Assembly: GCF_010470665.1 (NCBI RefSeq)
Contig: NZ_VOPZ01000005.1
Location: 62,001-126,000 of the forward strand
Direction of reading: 5' to 3'
Length of the DNA stretch: 64,000 nt
From: Desulfovibrio sp. JC022
GTDB taxonomy: Bacteria; Desulfobacterota; Desulfovibrionia; Desulfovibrionales; Desulfovibrionaceae
Shown here: positions 43,679 to 52,197 of the stretch, piece after piece
Layout: the number at the start of each line of letters is the position of its first letter
Position numbering within the stretch: the stretch's first letter is position 1
The notes under the pieces: generated by a model
Told to the model about the DNA's origin: nothing
What the model saw: the letters and a program-made list of their open reading frames with translations, nothing else
Database searches by the model: none
Position numbers and translations under genes: made by a program

Positions 43679-44959
43679 ATGGCCGCTAAAAAAAAACCAC
43701 GTCCGCTGCTTGTCTTTGCAGATGAGGACGGACAGATATACGACCATCCCGAACTTGAAATGATGTGCCGCCGGGGCGATGAACTCTTCCAGCCCAAGCC
43801 CGAAGAATACATTCCCCTGCCCCCGGACAGTGAATTTTTCCTGCTACCGGGCAGATTCCCCATCGGCCTTGATCCGGAAACCGGAGAAGTGGTTGAAATC
43901 GAAGGGACTGCGGTCACCGCCTTTCCCTGTCCCGGTCACACACTCACCGGGCTCGCCGCCTATGGAAACACCGAAGATGCCCCGGTGCTGCCCATGTTCT
44001 CATACGGCGCGGTAGGCTACGCAAACGGCAGATTCTGGGTTACCGCAAAGCAGGTGGACGAAGACAAACGTCAGGTTTTCACCAAAATTCCCAACAAAAA
44101 AATCGACGCCGGCGCACACCGCATGATGAAAGAATTTCCTGAAAACAGGCTGGTCAGCCACCTGTGCGGATGCGCTCTCACCTACGGTTGTCCTGCGGCG
44201 AAAAACCTTGCTCTTGGACGTTTCGAGGCCCCCCTGCCCACTTCCCGGACCTGCAATGCCCGCTGCATCGGCTGTATTTCCGAACAGCCCGAAGATTCCG
44301 GTTTCCCATCCCCGCAGGAGCGTATCAAGTTCACCCCCACTGCTCAGGAAATAACCGAGGTCATGCACTACCACCTCAAGCGCGAACGCAAGCCGGTCTT
44401 TTCCTTCGGGCAGGGCTGTGAAGGCGAACCGCTCACCGAGCATGTGCTGCTCACCGAGGCCATCAAAAAATTTCGCGACGAAGGCGGCACCGGGACCGTA
44501 AACATAAACACCAACGGCTCCATAACCGAATCCATGGAACCGCTGGCTGAAGCGGGACTCAACTCCATCAGGGTCAGCCTGAACAGTCTGCGCGAGCCTG
44601 TTTACAATGCCTATTACCGTCCCAAGGGCTACCAATTCGATGATGTGGTCGCTACCATTAGTAAAGCCAAGGAACTGGGGCTGCATGTATCCCTTAACTA
44701 CCTTTATTTTCCCGGTATCAGCGACACTGAATTTGAAGTTGGCGCACTCATTGAAGTTGCCAAGCAGACCAAGTTCGATTTCATCCAGTTGCGTAACCTG
44801 AACATCGACCCAGACCTGTACATGAAGCTTATGGAGCCATACGAATTCGGTCCGGGCATGGGTTTTGTGAATTTCCGCAAGCGCATTAAGACCGAATGTC
44901 CATGGGTTGGTTTCGGGTATTTCAACCCCTATCTAGGGGATGGAATAAAAAAGGATTAG
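43679..44959 (+). CDS. Radical SAM enzyme of unknown specificity
   Basis: 426 aa. The [4Fe-4S]/SAM motif CX3CX2C appears as TCNARCIGCIS at about residue 195, preceded by a long N-terminal extension that has its own cysteines (HLCGCALTYGCPAAKN). After it come FSFGQGCEGEPL (GGE-like motif), NINTNGSI and IRVSLNS, all typical of the partial TIM barrel. No peptide or maturation partner lies nearby; the closest upstream gene is the kinase, 14 bp away. The family is common in Desulfovibrio but its product is not known to me. A dispersed repeat copy starts at its stop codon. Confidence 0.8.
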   Translation: MAAKKKPRPLLVFADEDGQIYDHPELEMMCRRGDELFQPKPEEYIPLPPDSEFFLLPGRFPIGLDPETGEVVEIEGTAVTAFPCPGHTLTGLAAYGNTEDAPVLPMFSYGAVGYANGRFWVTAKQVDEDKRQVFTKIPNKKIDAGAHRMMKEFPENRLVSHLCGCALTYGCPAAKNLALGRFEAPLPTSRTCNARCIGCISEQPEDSGFPSPQERIKFTPTAQEITEVMHYHLKRERKPVFSFGQGCEGEPLTEHVLLTEAIKKFRDEGGTGTVNINTNGSITESMEPLAEAGLNSIRVSLNSLREPVYNAYYRPKGYQFDDVVATISKAKELGLHVSLNYLYFPGISDTEFEVGALIEVAKQTKFDFIQLRNLNIDPDLYMKLMEPYEFGPGMGFVNFRKRIKTECPWVGFGYFNPYLGDGIKKD

Positions 44960-45050
44960 ATGCGCTTCGCGCTTTTAATTAAAAGATTTCGCCTCCGGCG
45001 GCTTAAACCCTTTTTGAAAAAAGGGTTCAAGAATCCCAAAAACTTTTAAT
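44959..45050 (+). repeat. Dispersed intergenic repeat, copy 3
   Basis: Same unit as 28287-28380 with only a few changes, for example one base in the hairpin loop and GGGTTC for GGGTTT. It begins at the last base of the radical SAM gene. Confidence 0.85.
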
Positions 45051-45077
45051 TGTTTGACTCATTCATAATGCTTATCC

Positions 45078-45120
45078 AAAGGGAGATTTGATCAATTGGA
45101 TCAGATCTCCCTTTTTCTTT
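45078..45120 (+). terminator. Terminator before the YdbH-like gene
   Basis: AAAGGGAGAT(T)TGATC pairs with GGATCA(G)ATCTCCCTTT, then TTCTTTT. Confidence 0.85.
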
Positions 45121-45168
45121 TGAGTGTGCTAACTTCCCAGCCGCCTTTCCACCGTGTATAAGTAAGGA

Positions 45169-47271
45169 ATGAACAGACGGTCCCTTTTCTTCAACACATG
45201 CATGATCCTGCTGCTGATCTTCAGCATCCCGCAATCCGTACCTGCAAAAAGCAGCTTCGGTCTGAACTGGCAGTTCTCAGTAGACCTGCCACAGGCGGGT
45301 ATAGCGGGAATTATTAAGGGATATATCGAACATCTTCAGGGGACGAAATTCAAGTTCAGCGGCGAATACCTGAACCAAAAAGGACCACTCAAATCCGGCC
45401 CCATAAATATTGCGACCACTTTCGATCTTAATTCAGGCTTGCTGCAACTGCATGATTTCGCCCTAAAAATTGAACGGCTGGATGTAAATGTTCCACAGCT
45501 CGGCCTAAGCAATCCAGACCTGACTCTCACCGGAAACGGAATTATTGATCCTGCTTCCGGTGCGGCAGACCTCACAAATTTACACATCAAAGCCGGAAAC
45601 CTGCCCGAACTCCATACCCGGCTAACCTACTCCCCAGAGAGTAACGGCAACTGCCTGCTGACAATTGATAACCCCATGCCCCTGCTTGGAAGAATTGTAG
45701 AACTGAATTTCCCGGAATTTAAAAAATGGGACAAAGAAGGACAGTTTAAGCTGAGCCTCGGGCTACATCAAATTAAAACCGCACCCGAAGCACATATGCG
45801 GCTGGAGTTCACAGCCCTATCTGCCACATCAGCTGACGGCATGGCACTTGTTGACAGCATGGCAGGAGAGATTACTGCCCACAGCCCGATAAATAATCCA
45901 CACCCTATCCTGAAAATTAATTTGAATTCCGGGGAAGCTCTTTATGATACATTTTACGTGAATCTTACTGACCATCCGCTGCAAGCAAAAATTAAATCCA
46001 CCCTGCCTGACAAAGCAGGTAATCTTGAGCTTAAGACCCTCGTGAACTGGCAAGGTATGGGAAATTTGAAAGCGGGAGCGCGGATGAAAGAAATTTTCCA
46101 TTATCCGTCTTTTTCCGGCAAAGCGGAGTACAAAACTACCGAACTATCCGTTCCGTTCAGGACATTTGCCATTGATCCTTTTTCTCTGGAAGGACTGGAT
46201 GGCAGCGGCAAATTCGGACTGCATTGCGCCTTTAACGGTACAAAGCAGAAAACCCACCTGCTTGGGGAAATGAGCTTTGAGAATTGCACAGTAAGCAAAG
46301 ATGAAGCTGTATTCAGCGGAATCAAAGCAGATCTGCCCTTTGTGTTTTCACTTGGTAAAAATTTTATGCCTCAAGCAGACAAAACTTTACGCTATTCTCC
46401 GTCCGGCATGGTCAGCTTTAAGAATATTACCGCCGGAAATCTAAAGATAGAGGACTTCACATTTCCCATCAGCGTGTCCTCAAATTCAATTGAATTCGGA
46501 ACACTTCCGAGCATTGCTATTGAAGGAGGAACGCTTCAATTCTCTGATTTGAAAATGCGCCATCCCTTTGATGATGACTTTGTGCTCAATGGGAAAATAG
46601 TAGCAGAAAACATCAACCTGCTAGCCCTTTCCCCGAAATCACTACCCATCGACGGACAACTCAGCGGGGATTTAAAATTCTGGCTGCTCAAAGAACATTT
46701 TTCCACCAGCGGCAAGCTTTTCGGCAATGTCTATGATGGAGAAATAGTTATAGATGAAATTTTCGCGGAGACCCCCTTCGAAGACTCCCGGCAGTACGGG
46801 GCGGATTTCAGGGTCAAACATCTCGATCTTGAACCACTCAGTCAGGCACTTGATATCGGGCGCATTACCGGGCGCATGGACCTCGACCTAAGTGGTCTGG
46901 TCATCGCCTACGATCAACCTGCGGCCTTCCATCTACTGGCCCGGACAACGCCCGGTTCCGATAAATCAGGGGACATCAGTCTCAAGGCAGTTAACACTCT
47001 CTCGGTAATTGGTACCGGGTCCGGCCTGACCGGAGCGGGCGTAGGCGTATTTTCCCAATTTTTCAAGGAATTCGGATATGCAGGACTGGGCCTTGAATGC
47101 ACCCTTGATGACGATATCTTTACCATTCGAGGCTTGATCAGAGATGACGGAATCGAGTACATTATAAAAAGGCCGCCACTCTTCGGCATCAACGTAATCA
47201 ACAGCAACCCCGAAAACCTGATCAGCTTTTCAGACATGCTCAAAAGGCTGAAACGGGTCATCGGCAACTAA
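45169..47271 (+). CDS. YdbH-like AsmA-superfamily protein
   Basis: 700 aa. An N-terminal signal or anchor helix (FFNTCMILLLIFSIPQSVPA) is followed by a long, almost entirely beta-strand sequence, as in the bridge-like lipid-transfer proteins TamB, YhdP and YdbH. The C-terminal region (GRITGRMDLDLSGLVIAY, then KAVNTLSVIGTGSG and FGYAGLGLECTL) matches the conserved end of the YdbH family. In E. coli, YdbH with YnbE spans the periplasm and moves phospholipids to the outer membrane. It is shorter than E. coli YdbH. The next gene encodes a YdbL-type lipoprotein 17 bp downstream, which supports the assignment. Its ribosome-binding site is unusually close to the ATG. Confidence 0.7.
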   Translation: MNRRSLFFNTCMILLLIFSIPQSVPAKSSFGLNWQFSVDLPQAGIAGIIKGYIEHLQGTKFKFSGEYLNQKGPLKSGPINIATTFDLNSGLLQLHDFALKIERLDVNVPQLGLSNPDLTLTGNGIIDPASGAADLTNLHIKAGNLPELHTRLTYSPESNGNCLLTIDNPMPLLGRIVELNFPEFKKWDKEGQFKLSLGLHQIKTAPEAHMRLEFTALSATSADGMALVDSMAGEITAHSPINNPHPILKINLNSGEALYDTFYVNLTDHPLQAKIKSTLPDKAGNLELKTLVNWQGMGNLKAGARMKEIFHYPSFSGKAEYKTTELSVPFRTFAIDPFSLEGLDGSGKFGLHCAFNGTKQKTHLLGEMSFENCTVSKDEAVFSGIKADLPFVFSLGKNFMPQADKTLRYSPSGMVSFKNITAGNLKIEDFTFPISVSSNSIEFGTLPSIAIEGGTLQFSDLKMRHPFDDDFVLNGKIVAENINLLALSPKSLPIDGQLSGDLKFWLLKEHFSTSGKLFGNVYDGEIVIDEIFAETPFEDSRQYGADFRVKHLDLEPLSQALDIGRITGRMDLDLSGLVIAYDQPAAFHLLARTTPGSDKSGDISLKAVNTLSVIGTGSGLTGAGVGVFSQFFKEFGYAGLGLECTLDDDIFTIRGLIRDDGIEYIIKRPPLFGINVINSNPENLISFSDMLKRLKRVIGN

Positions 47272-47288
47272 AATAACAGGAGTTTACC

Positions 47289-47879
47289 ATGTTCAAAAAA
47301 ACCGCGCAGGTTTTAACCTTTCTCAGCCTTCTTTCCTTTGTTGCCTGTGTAACGGTGAACATATATTTTCCGGCAGCCAAAGTAGAGCGGGCCGCCGAAG
47401 ATATTGTGGAAGACATTTACGGAACCGATGCCAAACAGCAGGAAAACAAAGACGACCAATCCGCCCTTGAAACCTTTCTCGTCCTGATCTCACCGCAGGC
47501 CGCGCAGGCCCAGGTAAGCAAAGCGGAAATAGACAAAAGCTCCAACTCCGCCATCCGGGGTTTAAAGAACACCATCGCCAATAATCACAAAAAGCTGATC
47601 CCCTACTACAATTCAGGCAACATCGGCATTAACAACGAAGGTTATGTGCAAATCATCAACAAAAAAGGTCTGAATATCAAACAGACCGCCGGGCTACGAC
47701 GTCTTGTTTCACAGGATAACGATACCCGCGACCAGCTTTATACCGAAGTGGCCGCTTCCATGAATATTCCCGGCAGCGAGATCGGAAAAGTTAAGGCTAT
47801 CTTTGCCGAAAAATGGCAGGAAGGCGCGCCCTCCGGCTGGTTTATTCAGACCCAAAGCGGAAAGTGGCAAAAGAAATAG
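47289..47879 (+). CDS. YdbL/DUF1318 lipoprotein
   Basis: 196 aa. A lipobox (LSFVAC) ends the signal peptide at about residue 20. Directly after the Cys come VTVNIYFPAAKVERAAEDI, reminiscent of the strand in the small lipoprotein YnbE, and then the DUF1318 domain of YdbL (AIRGLKNTIANNHKKLIPYYNSG-type region through KAIFAEKWQEGAPSGWF). In E. coli these are separate genes beside ydbH. Here one protein seems to do both jobs. AGGAG precedes ATG 47289 and YdbH ends 17 bp upstream. Confidence 0.75.
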   Translation: MFKKTAQVLTFLSLLSFVACVTVNIYFPAAKVERAAEDIVEDIYGTDAKQQENKDDQSALETFLVLISPQAAQAQVSKAEIDKSSNSAIRGLKNTIANNHKKLIPYYNSGNIGINNEGYVQIINKKGLNIKQTAGLRRLVSQDNDTRDQLYTEVAASMNIPGSEIGKVKAIFAEKWQEGAPSGWFIQTQSGKWQKK

Positions 47880-47893
47880 AGGTATAGAACCCC

Positions 47894-49348
47894 ATGCCCT
47901 TTGACAACAGCTACGGACGGCTGGATGAAAAATTCTACCAGCGCATAAATCCCACCCCGGTAAAGGCCCCCCGGCTCATACTAGTGAATCGGGAACTTGC
48001 CGGGAAAATGGAATTCCCCTTGCCAAAAACGGACCCTGAACTTGCACAGCTGTTCTCAGGAAACAAACCGCCGCAGGGTTCAGATCCGCTGGCCCAAGTT
48101 TATGCCGGACACCAATTCGGCAATTTCGTGCCCCGTTTGGGAGATGGTCGGGCGGTTCTCCTTGGTGAGTTTCTAAACAGTCACGGACAACGCTTCGACA
48201 TCCAACTCAAAGGGGCCGGGCAAACCATGTATTCGCGTAATGGTGATGGTCGCTCACCCCTTGGCCCGGTTATCCGCGAATACATTGTCAGTGAAGCTAT
48301 GTTTCGGCTGGGTATTCCAACCACCCGCGCCCTTGCCATGGTCAGCAGCGGGGAAGACGTTTTCCGTGAAGAGAAACTTCCCGGCGCGATCTTCACCCGT
48401 GTCGCCTCCAGTCACCTCAGAATCGGCAACTTTGAGTATTTTGCCGCCCGTAACGATCACGAAGGCGTAAAAACACTGGCCGATTACGCCATAGACCGCC
48501 ATTACCCGGAACTAAAAGAAACGAGCAATCCCTATACGGCATTCCTCAGCAGGGTCTGCTCTGTTCAAGCACGGCTGGTAGCAAAATGGATGCGAGTCGG
48601 ATTTATTCACGGGGTCATGAATACTGATAACACCACAATTTCCGGTGAGACCATTGATTACGGGCCCTGCGCTTTCATGGACGGTTATGATCCGGCAACA
48701 GTATTCAGTTCCATCGACCATTACGGCAGGTATGCTTACGCACGCCAACCGTCCATTGCCCAGTGGAATCTGGCCGGGCTGGGCGGATGTCTGCTCCCCC
48801 TGATCCATAAGGACCCGGAGACAGCCAGAACCCGTGCAGAGGAAATCGTGCAGGGATTCGGAGCGAAATTCAGAAACCACTACTTTTCTGAAATGTGCAA
48901 CAAGATAGGTCTTTCCCCGGAAGAGCGCAGCCAAGAACTGCTTGATAATTTTTTGCAGATTATACAGGAGTCCAAAGCAGACTTTACCCTCAGCTTTCGG
49001 ATGCTGAGCAAAGCAATTTTGGGTGAAACAAATCCGCTGCTTGAACTTTTTAGCGATCAAGCGAAGATCGCGAACTGGCTCGAAAAATGGAAAGAAGAGC
49101 TGGCACGGCAAAATATAAACACTGACGATGCGTCCCGAACTATGGACCGCAACAATCCGGCCTTTATACCCCGCAATCACCGCGTGGAGCAGGCTATCAC
49201 TGCCGCTGTTAAAGAGGATGATTTCGAGCCGACCAAAAAACTGATCAAGATTCTGCATCATCCTTATAAGGAGCAAACGAAATACGCAGAATACATGAAT
49301 CCTCCGGAATCTACAGAGCGGGTTTACCAAACATTTTGTGGCACTTAA
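47894..49348 (+). CDS. selO: Protein adenylyltransferase SelO
   Basis: 484 aa, the usual size of the YdiU/SelO pseudokinase family, which transfers AMP to Ser, Thr or Tyr of proteins and is linked to redox stress. Family blocks: AQVYAGHQFGNFVPRLGDGRA, IQLKGAGQTMYSRNGDGRSPLGPVIREYI, GIPTTRAL, FIHGVMNTDNT with DYGPCAFMD (metal ligands). The C-terminus ends with Cys-Gly-Thr where eukaryotic SelO has selenocysteine. It follows the YdbL gene after 14 bp and its last bases overlap the frame upstream of the Sel1 gene. Confidence 0.93.
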   Translation: MPFDNSYGRLDEKFYQRINPTPVKAPRLILVNRELAGKMEFPLPKTDPELAQLFSGNKPPQGSDPLAQVYAGHQFGNFVPRLGDGRAVLLGEFLNSHGQRFDIQLKGAGQTMYSRNGDGRSPLGPVIREYIVSEAMFRLGIPTTRALAMVSSGEDVFREEKLPGAIFTRVASSHLRIGNFEYFAARNDHEGVKTLADYAIDRHYPELKETSNPYTAFLSRVCSVQARLVAKWMRVGFIHGVMNTDNTTISGETIDYGPCAFMDGYDPATVFSSIDHYGRYAYARQPSIAQWNLAGLGGCLLPLIHKDPETARTRAEEIVQGFGAKFRNHYFSEMCNKIGLSPEERSQELLDNFLQIIQESKADFTLSFRMLSKAILGETNPLLELFSDQAKIANWLEKWKEELARQNINTDDASRTMDRNNPAFIPRNHRVEQAITAAVKEDDFEPTKKLIKILHHPYKEQTKYAEYMNPPESTERVYQTFCGT

Positions 49349-49368
49349 GCAAAAAAACCGGAGTAGAC

Positions 49369-50622
49369 ATGAGAGTCCTCACACATATAATCTTTTGTGC
49401 AACCCTGTTATTTATGGGGATATCCGCAGCTTTAACCACCCCCTCATACGCTGACAGCTTTGAAGACGGCTTAGCAGCCTACCAGCAAGGGGACTACGAA
49501 CTTGCTGGCAGAAAATTCCGCAAAGCTGCCGATCAAGGTCACGCTGAAGCCATGTATAATCTGGGAGTTATGTATACTCGCGGAATCGGCACTGAACAGG
49601 ACTTTTATCAAGCGGCAATGTGGTTCAGCAAAGCAGCAGGTCAAGGCTCAACCGGAGCACAGTACAATCTGGCAATGATGTATGCCAAGGGCATGGGAGT
49701 TAAGCAGGATTTTGCCCGCGCCGTGCAATTGTACCGCCCTATTGCCGACCATGGATTAGCTGAAGCCCAGAACAACCTCGGTTCAATGTATGAAAACGGG
49801 CAAGGAGTTCCGCAGGATTATAAAATGGCCCTGTCATGGTATCGCAAAGCTGCGCAGCAGGGACTCGCCATGGCCCAATATAATCTGGCTATAATGTACG
49901 CCCACGGCGTGGGAACTCCACAGGACTTAAAGCAGGCAGCATCATGGTATCTTAAGGCTGCGGAACAAGGTAATGCTATGGCCCAGAACAACCTTGGACT
50001 TATGTACGACAGTGGAAATAGCGTTGAACAGAATTACTCCATTGCAGCCCAATGGTACCGCCGGGCCGCTGAACAAAATTTTGCAGGGGCGCAGCTCAAT
50101 CTAGGTCGGCTTTACGAAAAAGGTCTGGGCGTGCCGCAGAATTACTCGCAGGCTGCTCAATTATATATGAAGGCAGCTGAGCAGGGATTGGTTAAAGCCC
50201 AACATGACATGGCCCTTATGTACGCAAAGGGATTGGGAGTACCACAGAACGACTCGCATGCGGTGCTCTGGTACTTAACCGCCGCAGAGCAGGGCTATGC
50301 TCTATCCCAGTACAATCTGGGGCTCATGTTTGACAACGGACAAGGAGTAAAGCAGGACCACGCCAGAGCAGCACACTGGTACTTAAAGGCTGCGAAGCAG
50401 GGAATTCCTGAAGCTCAGTACAACATCGGCGCAATGTATGAAAACGGTCAGGGAGTTCCACAGGATGACATTCAGGCATACATGTGGTTCACCCTGTCTG
50501 CTGCGCGAGGGATCAAACAGGCCATAAAAAGTCGCTCCAGACTCAAAAATAGAATGACCCAATCAGAAATAAATGAGGCATTGGAACTGGCTGATAAATG
50601 GCAACCACCCCGCGATCAATAA
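49369..50622 (+). CDS. Exported Sel1-repeat protein
   Basis: 417 aa. Signal peptide VLTHIIFCATLLFMGISAALT with cleavage near SYADS, then nine clear 36-residue Sel1 repeats of the form AQYNLGxMYxxGxGVxQDxxxAxxWYxKAAEQG, plus a degenerate first unit. Sel1 arrays are curved scaffolds for protein binding in the envelope. GGAG five bases before ATG 49369 supports this start over an ATG 11 codons upstream that overlaps selO. Repeats at the DNA level are similar and could recombine. Confidence 0.88.
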   Translation: MRVLTHIIFCATLLFMGISAALTTPSYADSFEDGLAAYQQGDYELAGRKFRKAADQGHAEAMYNLGVMYTRGIGTEQDFYQAAMWFSKAAGQGSTGAQYNLAMMYAKGMGVKQDFARAVQLYRPIADHGLAEAQNNLGSMYENGQGVPQDYKMALSWYRKAAQQGLAMAQYNLAIMYAHGVGTPQDLKQAASWYLKAAEQGNAMAQNNLGLMYDSGNSVEQNYSIAAQWYRRAAEQNFAGAQLNLGRLYEKGLGVPQNYSQAAQLYMKAAEQGLVKAQHDMALMYAKGLGVPQNDSHAVLWYLTAAEQGYALSQYNLGLMFDNGQGVKQDHARAAHWYLKAAKQGIPEAQYNIGAMYENGQGVPQDDIQAYMWFTLSAARGIKQAIKSRSRLKNRMTQSEINEALELADKWQPPRDQ

Positions 50623-50651
50623 TTATACGTTGAAAAAGATGAAATAAAAAA

Positions 50652-50677
50652 GCCCTCGAACCAAATGGTTCGAGGGC
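50652..50677. terminator. Bidirectional terminator
   Basis: GCCCTCGAACCA, loop AA-T, GGTTCGAGGGC between convergent genes, with A-run left and TT right. Confidence 0.85.
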
Positions 50678-50700
50678 CTTAAACATATCAACAATAAAAA

Positions 50701-51747
50701 CTAGAAATTAACTTTAACCTGCTCGGAATCTCCGTCACGGCGAGTAATTTCACCGATCTTCCATGAGTTGATCTTCATTCCGGCCAGTCTGTTAAGCACA
50801 TCTTCTTCACGGTCTTTAGCTACAACGAGAATGTAACCGATACCGGTGTTAAAAATTTGCAGCATTTCAGGCCAGCTCAAATCACCCTGTTCCTTGAGCC
50901 AATTAAACACGGGAGAAACTTCCCATGAATTAAAGTTGATTTCAGCGGTAACCTGCTTAGGCAGGATGCGGGGTACGTTGTCGTAAAAACCGCCGCCGGT
51001 CACATGAACCATGCCCTTGATTTCAATATCACGGGAAAGGTTGTGAACCGCATCAACGTAAATTCTGGTGGGAGCCAGCAGGGCTTCGCCGATTTTACGA
51101 TCAGTTCCGGGCAGCAGATCATCTGCTTTAAGACCGGACTCATCAAAAATCTTGCGCACCAGAGAATAACCGTTGGAATGGATACCGGAAGATTCCAGAC
51201 CGATGATGGAATCCCCAATGGTGATGGAGGAACCGTCTACGATCTTGGTGTTATCCACCATACCCACACAGAAACCGGAAAGGTCATACTCGCCGTCAGC
51301 ATAAAAGCCGGGCATTTCAGCGGTCTCACCGCCGAGCAGCGCACAGCCGGACTGCTTACAGCCTTCCACAACACCCGCGATAACTTCTTCAGCCACACCG
51401 GACTCAAGCTTACCTGTTGCGAAGTAGTCGAGGAAGAACAGGGGTTTTGCGCCCTGCACGAGAATGTCGTTTACGCTCATAGCCACAAGGTCGATACCGA
51501 TGGTATCGTGCTTGTCCACGGCAAAAGCGAGTTTAAGCTTGGTTCCCACGCCGTCGGCACCTGCCACCAGCACGGGCTCTTCCATCTGAGTAAGGTCAAG
51601 CTTGAACAGCCCGCCGAACCCGCCAATATCAGTGACCACACCCTTGGTAAAGGTGGAACCCACCATACCTTTAATGCGACCGATAAAATCATTAGCCGCG
51701 TCGATATCAACACCGGCGGCTTTATATGCATCAGAACGACTTGCCAT
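50701..51747 (-). CDS. purM: Phosphoribosylformylglycinamidine cyclo-ligase
   Basis: 348 aa. PurM closes the imidazole ring to give AIR in purine synthesis using ATP. Blocks in order: YKAAGVDIDAANDFIG, DIGGFGGLF, VAGADGVGTKLKLA, DTIGIDLVAMSVNDIL, LLGGETAEMPGFY, GLESSGIHSNGYSLVR, HVTGGGFYDNVPR and FNTGIGYILVV. AGGAG precedes ATG 51747. Monocistronic here; no other pur gene is adjacent. Confidence 0.97.
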   Translation of the reverse strand: MASRSDAYKAAGVDIDAANDFIGRIKGMVGSTFTKGVVTDIGGFGGLFKLDLTQMEEPVLVAGADGVGTKLKLAFAVDKHDTIGIDLVAMSVNDILVQGAKPLFFLDYFATGKLESGVAEEVIAGVVEGCKQSGCALLGGETAEMPGFYADGEYDLSGFCVGMVDNTKIVDGSSITIGDSIIGLESSGIHSNGYSLVRKIFDESGLKADDLLPGTDRKIGEALLAPTRIYVDAVHNLSRDIEIKGMVHVTGGGFYDNVPRILPKQVTAEINFNSWEVSPVFNWLKEQGDLSWPEMLQIFNTGIGYILVVAKDREEDVLNRLAGMKINSWKIGEITRRDGDSEQVKVNF

Positions 51748-51907
51748 ATTAATTTCTCCTAACAGTCTCTAAGAACGGACTGTATATGCTGAATCCCGCA
51801 TAAGTTCAAGGAACAACATCACCCATTTCCCGCTGCCGGGAAAAGAAAAAGGTCCATTGTTTGCACAGGACCAAATAAGAGTTTATACTATGCCACGGAG
51901 AAATGCC

Positions 51908-52177
51908 ATGTACAAGAAAACTTTGCTCACCGCTTTTATTATTTTAGGAGTATTCCTGTGCGGCAACGCCATAGCAGGAACCAAGTTCATCAACAAAGAT
52001 ACCGCCAAGGATCGCAAGCCTATCCGTATGGGAACCGGGAACGGTAACAAGAGCCAGATCACAATACAATCAGATAATGATTCCAGCACTATACGTGTGT
52101 CACCCAAAAAGAAAAACAAGGACAAGGAAGATCAGCAGGTCGGCCCCATTTTCGTGGTCCCCGAGATCAAACCCTGA
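51908..52177 (+). CDS. Small exported hypothetical protein
   Basis: 89 aa. Signal peptide YKKTLLTAFIILGVFLCGNAIA, then a low-complexity polar region rich in Lys, Asn and Asp. Family not recognised. GGAG seven bases before ATG 51908 supports this start rather than in-frame ATGs upstream. It ends 20 bp before the radical SAM gene and may be co-transcribed. Confidence 0.55.
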   Translation: MYKKTLLTAFIILGVFLCGNAIAGTKFINKDTAKDRKPIRMGTGNGNKSQITIQSDNDSSTIRVSPKKKNKDKEDQQVGPIFVVPEIKP

Positions 52178-52197
52178 GCCAAGCAACAAGGAAAAAC

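Noticed and set aside
48512-49330. Open frame antisense to selO
   Set aside because: Mirror of the SelO coding frame, no start signals.
49500-50520. CRISPR-like periodicity
   Set aside because: The regular 108-bp spacing comes from Sel1 protein repeats, not from identical DNA repeats with spacers. No CRISPR array was found in the window.
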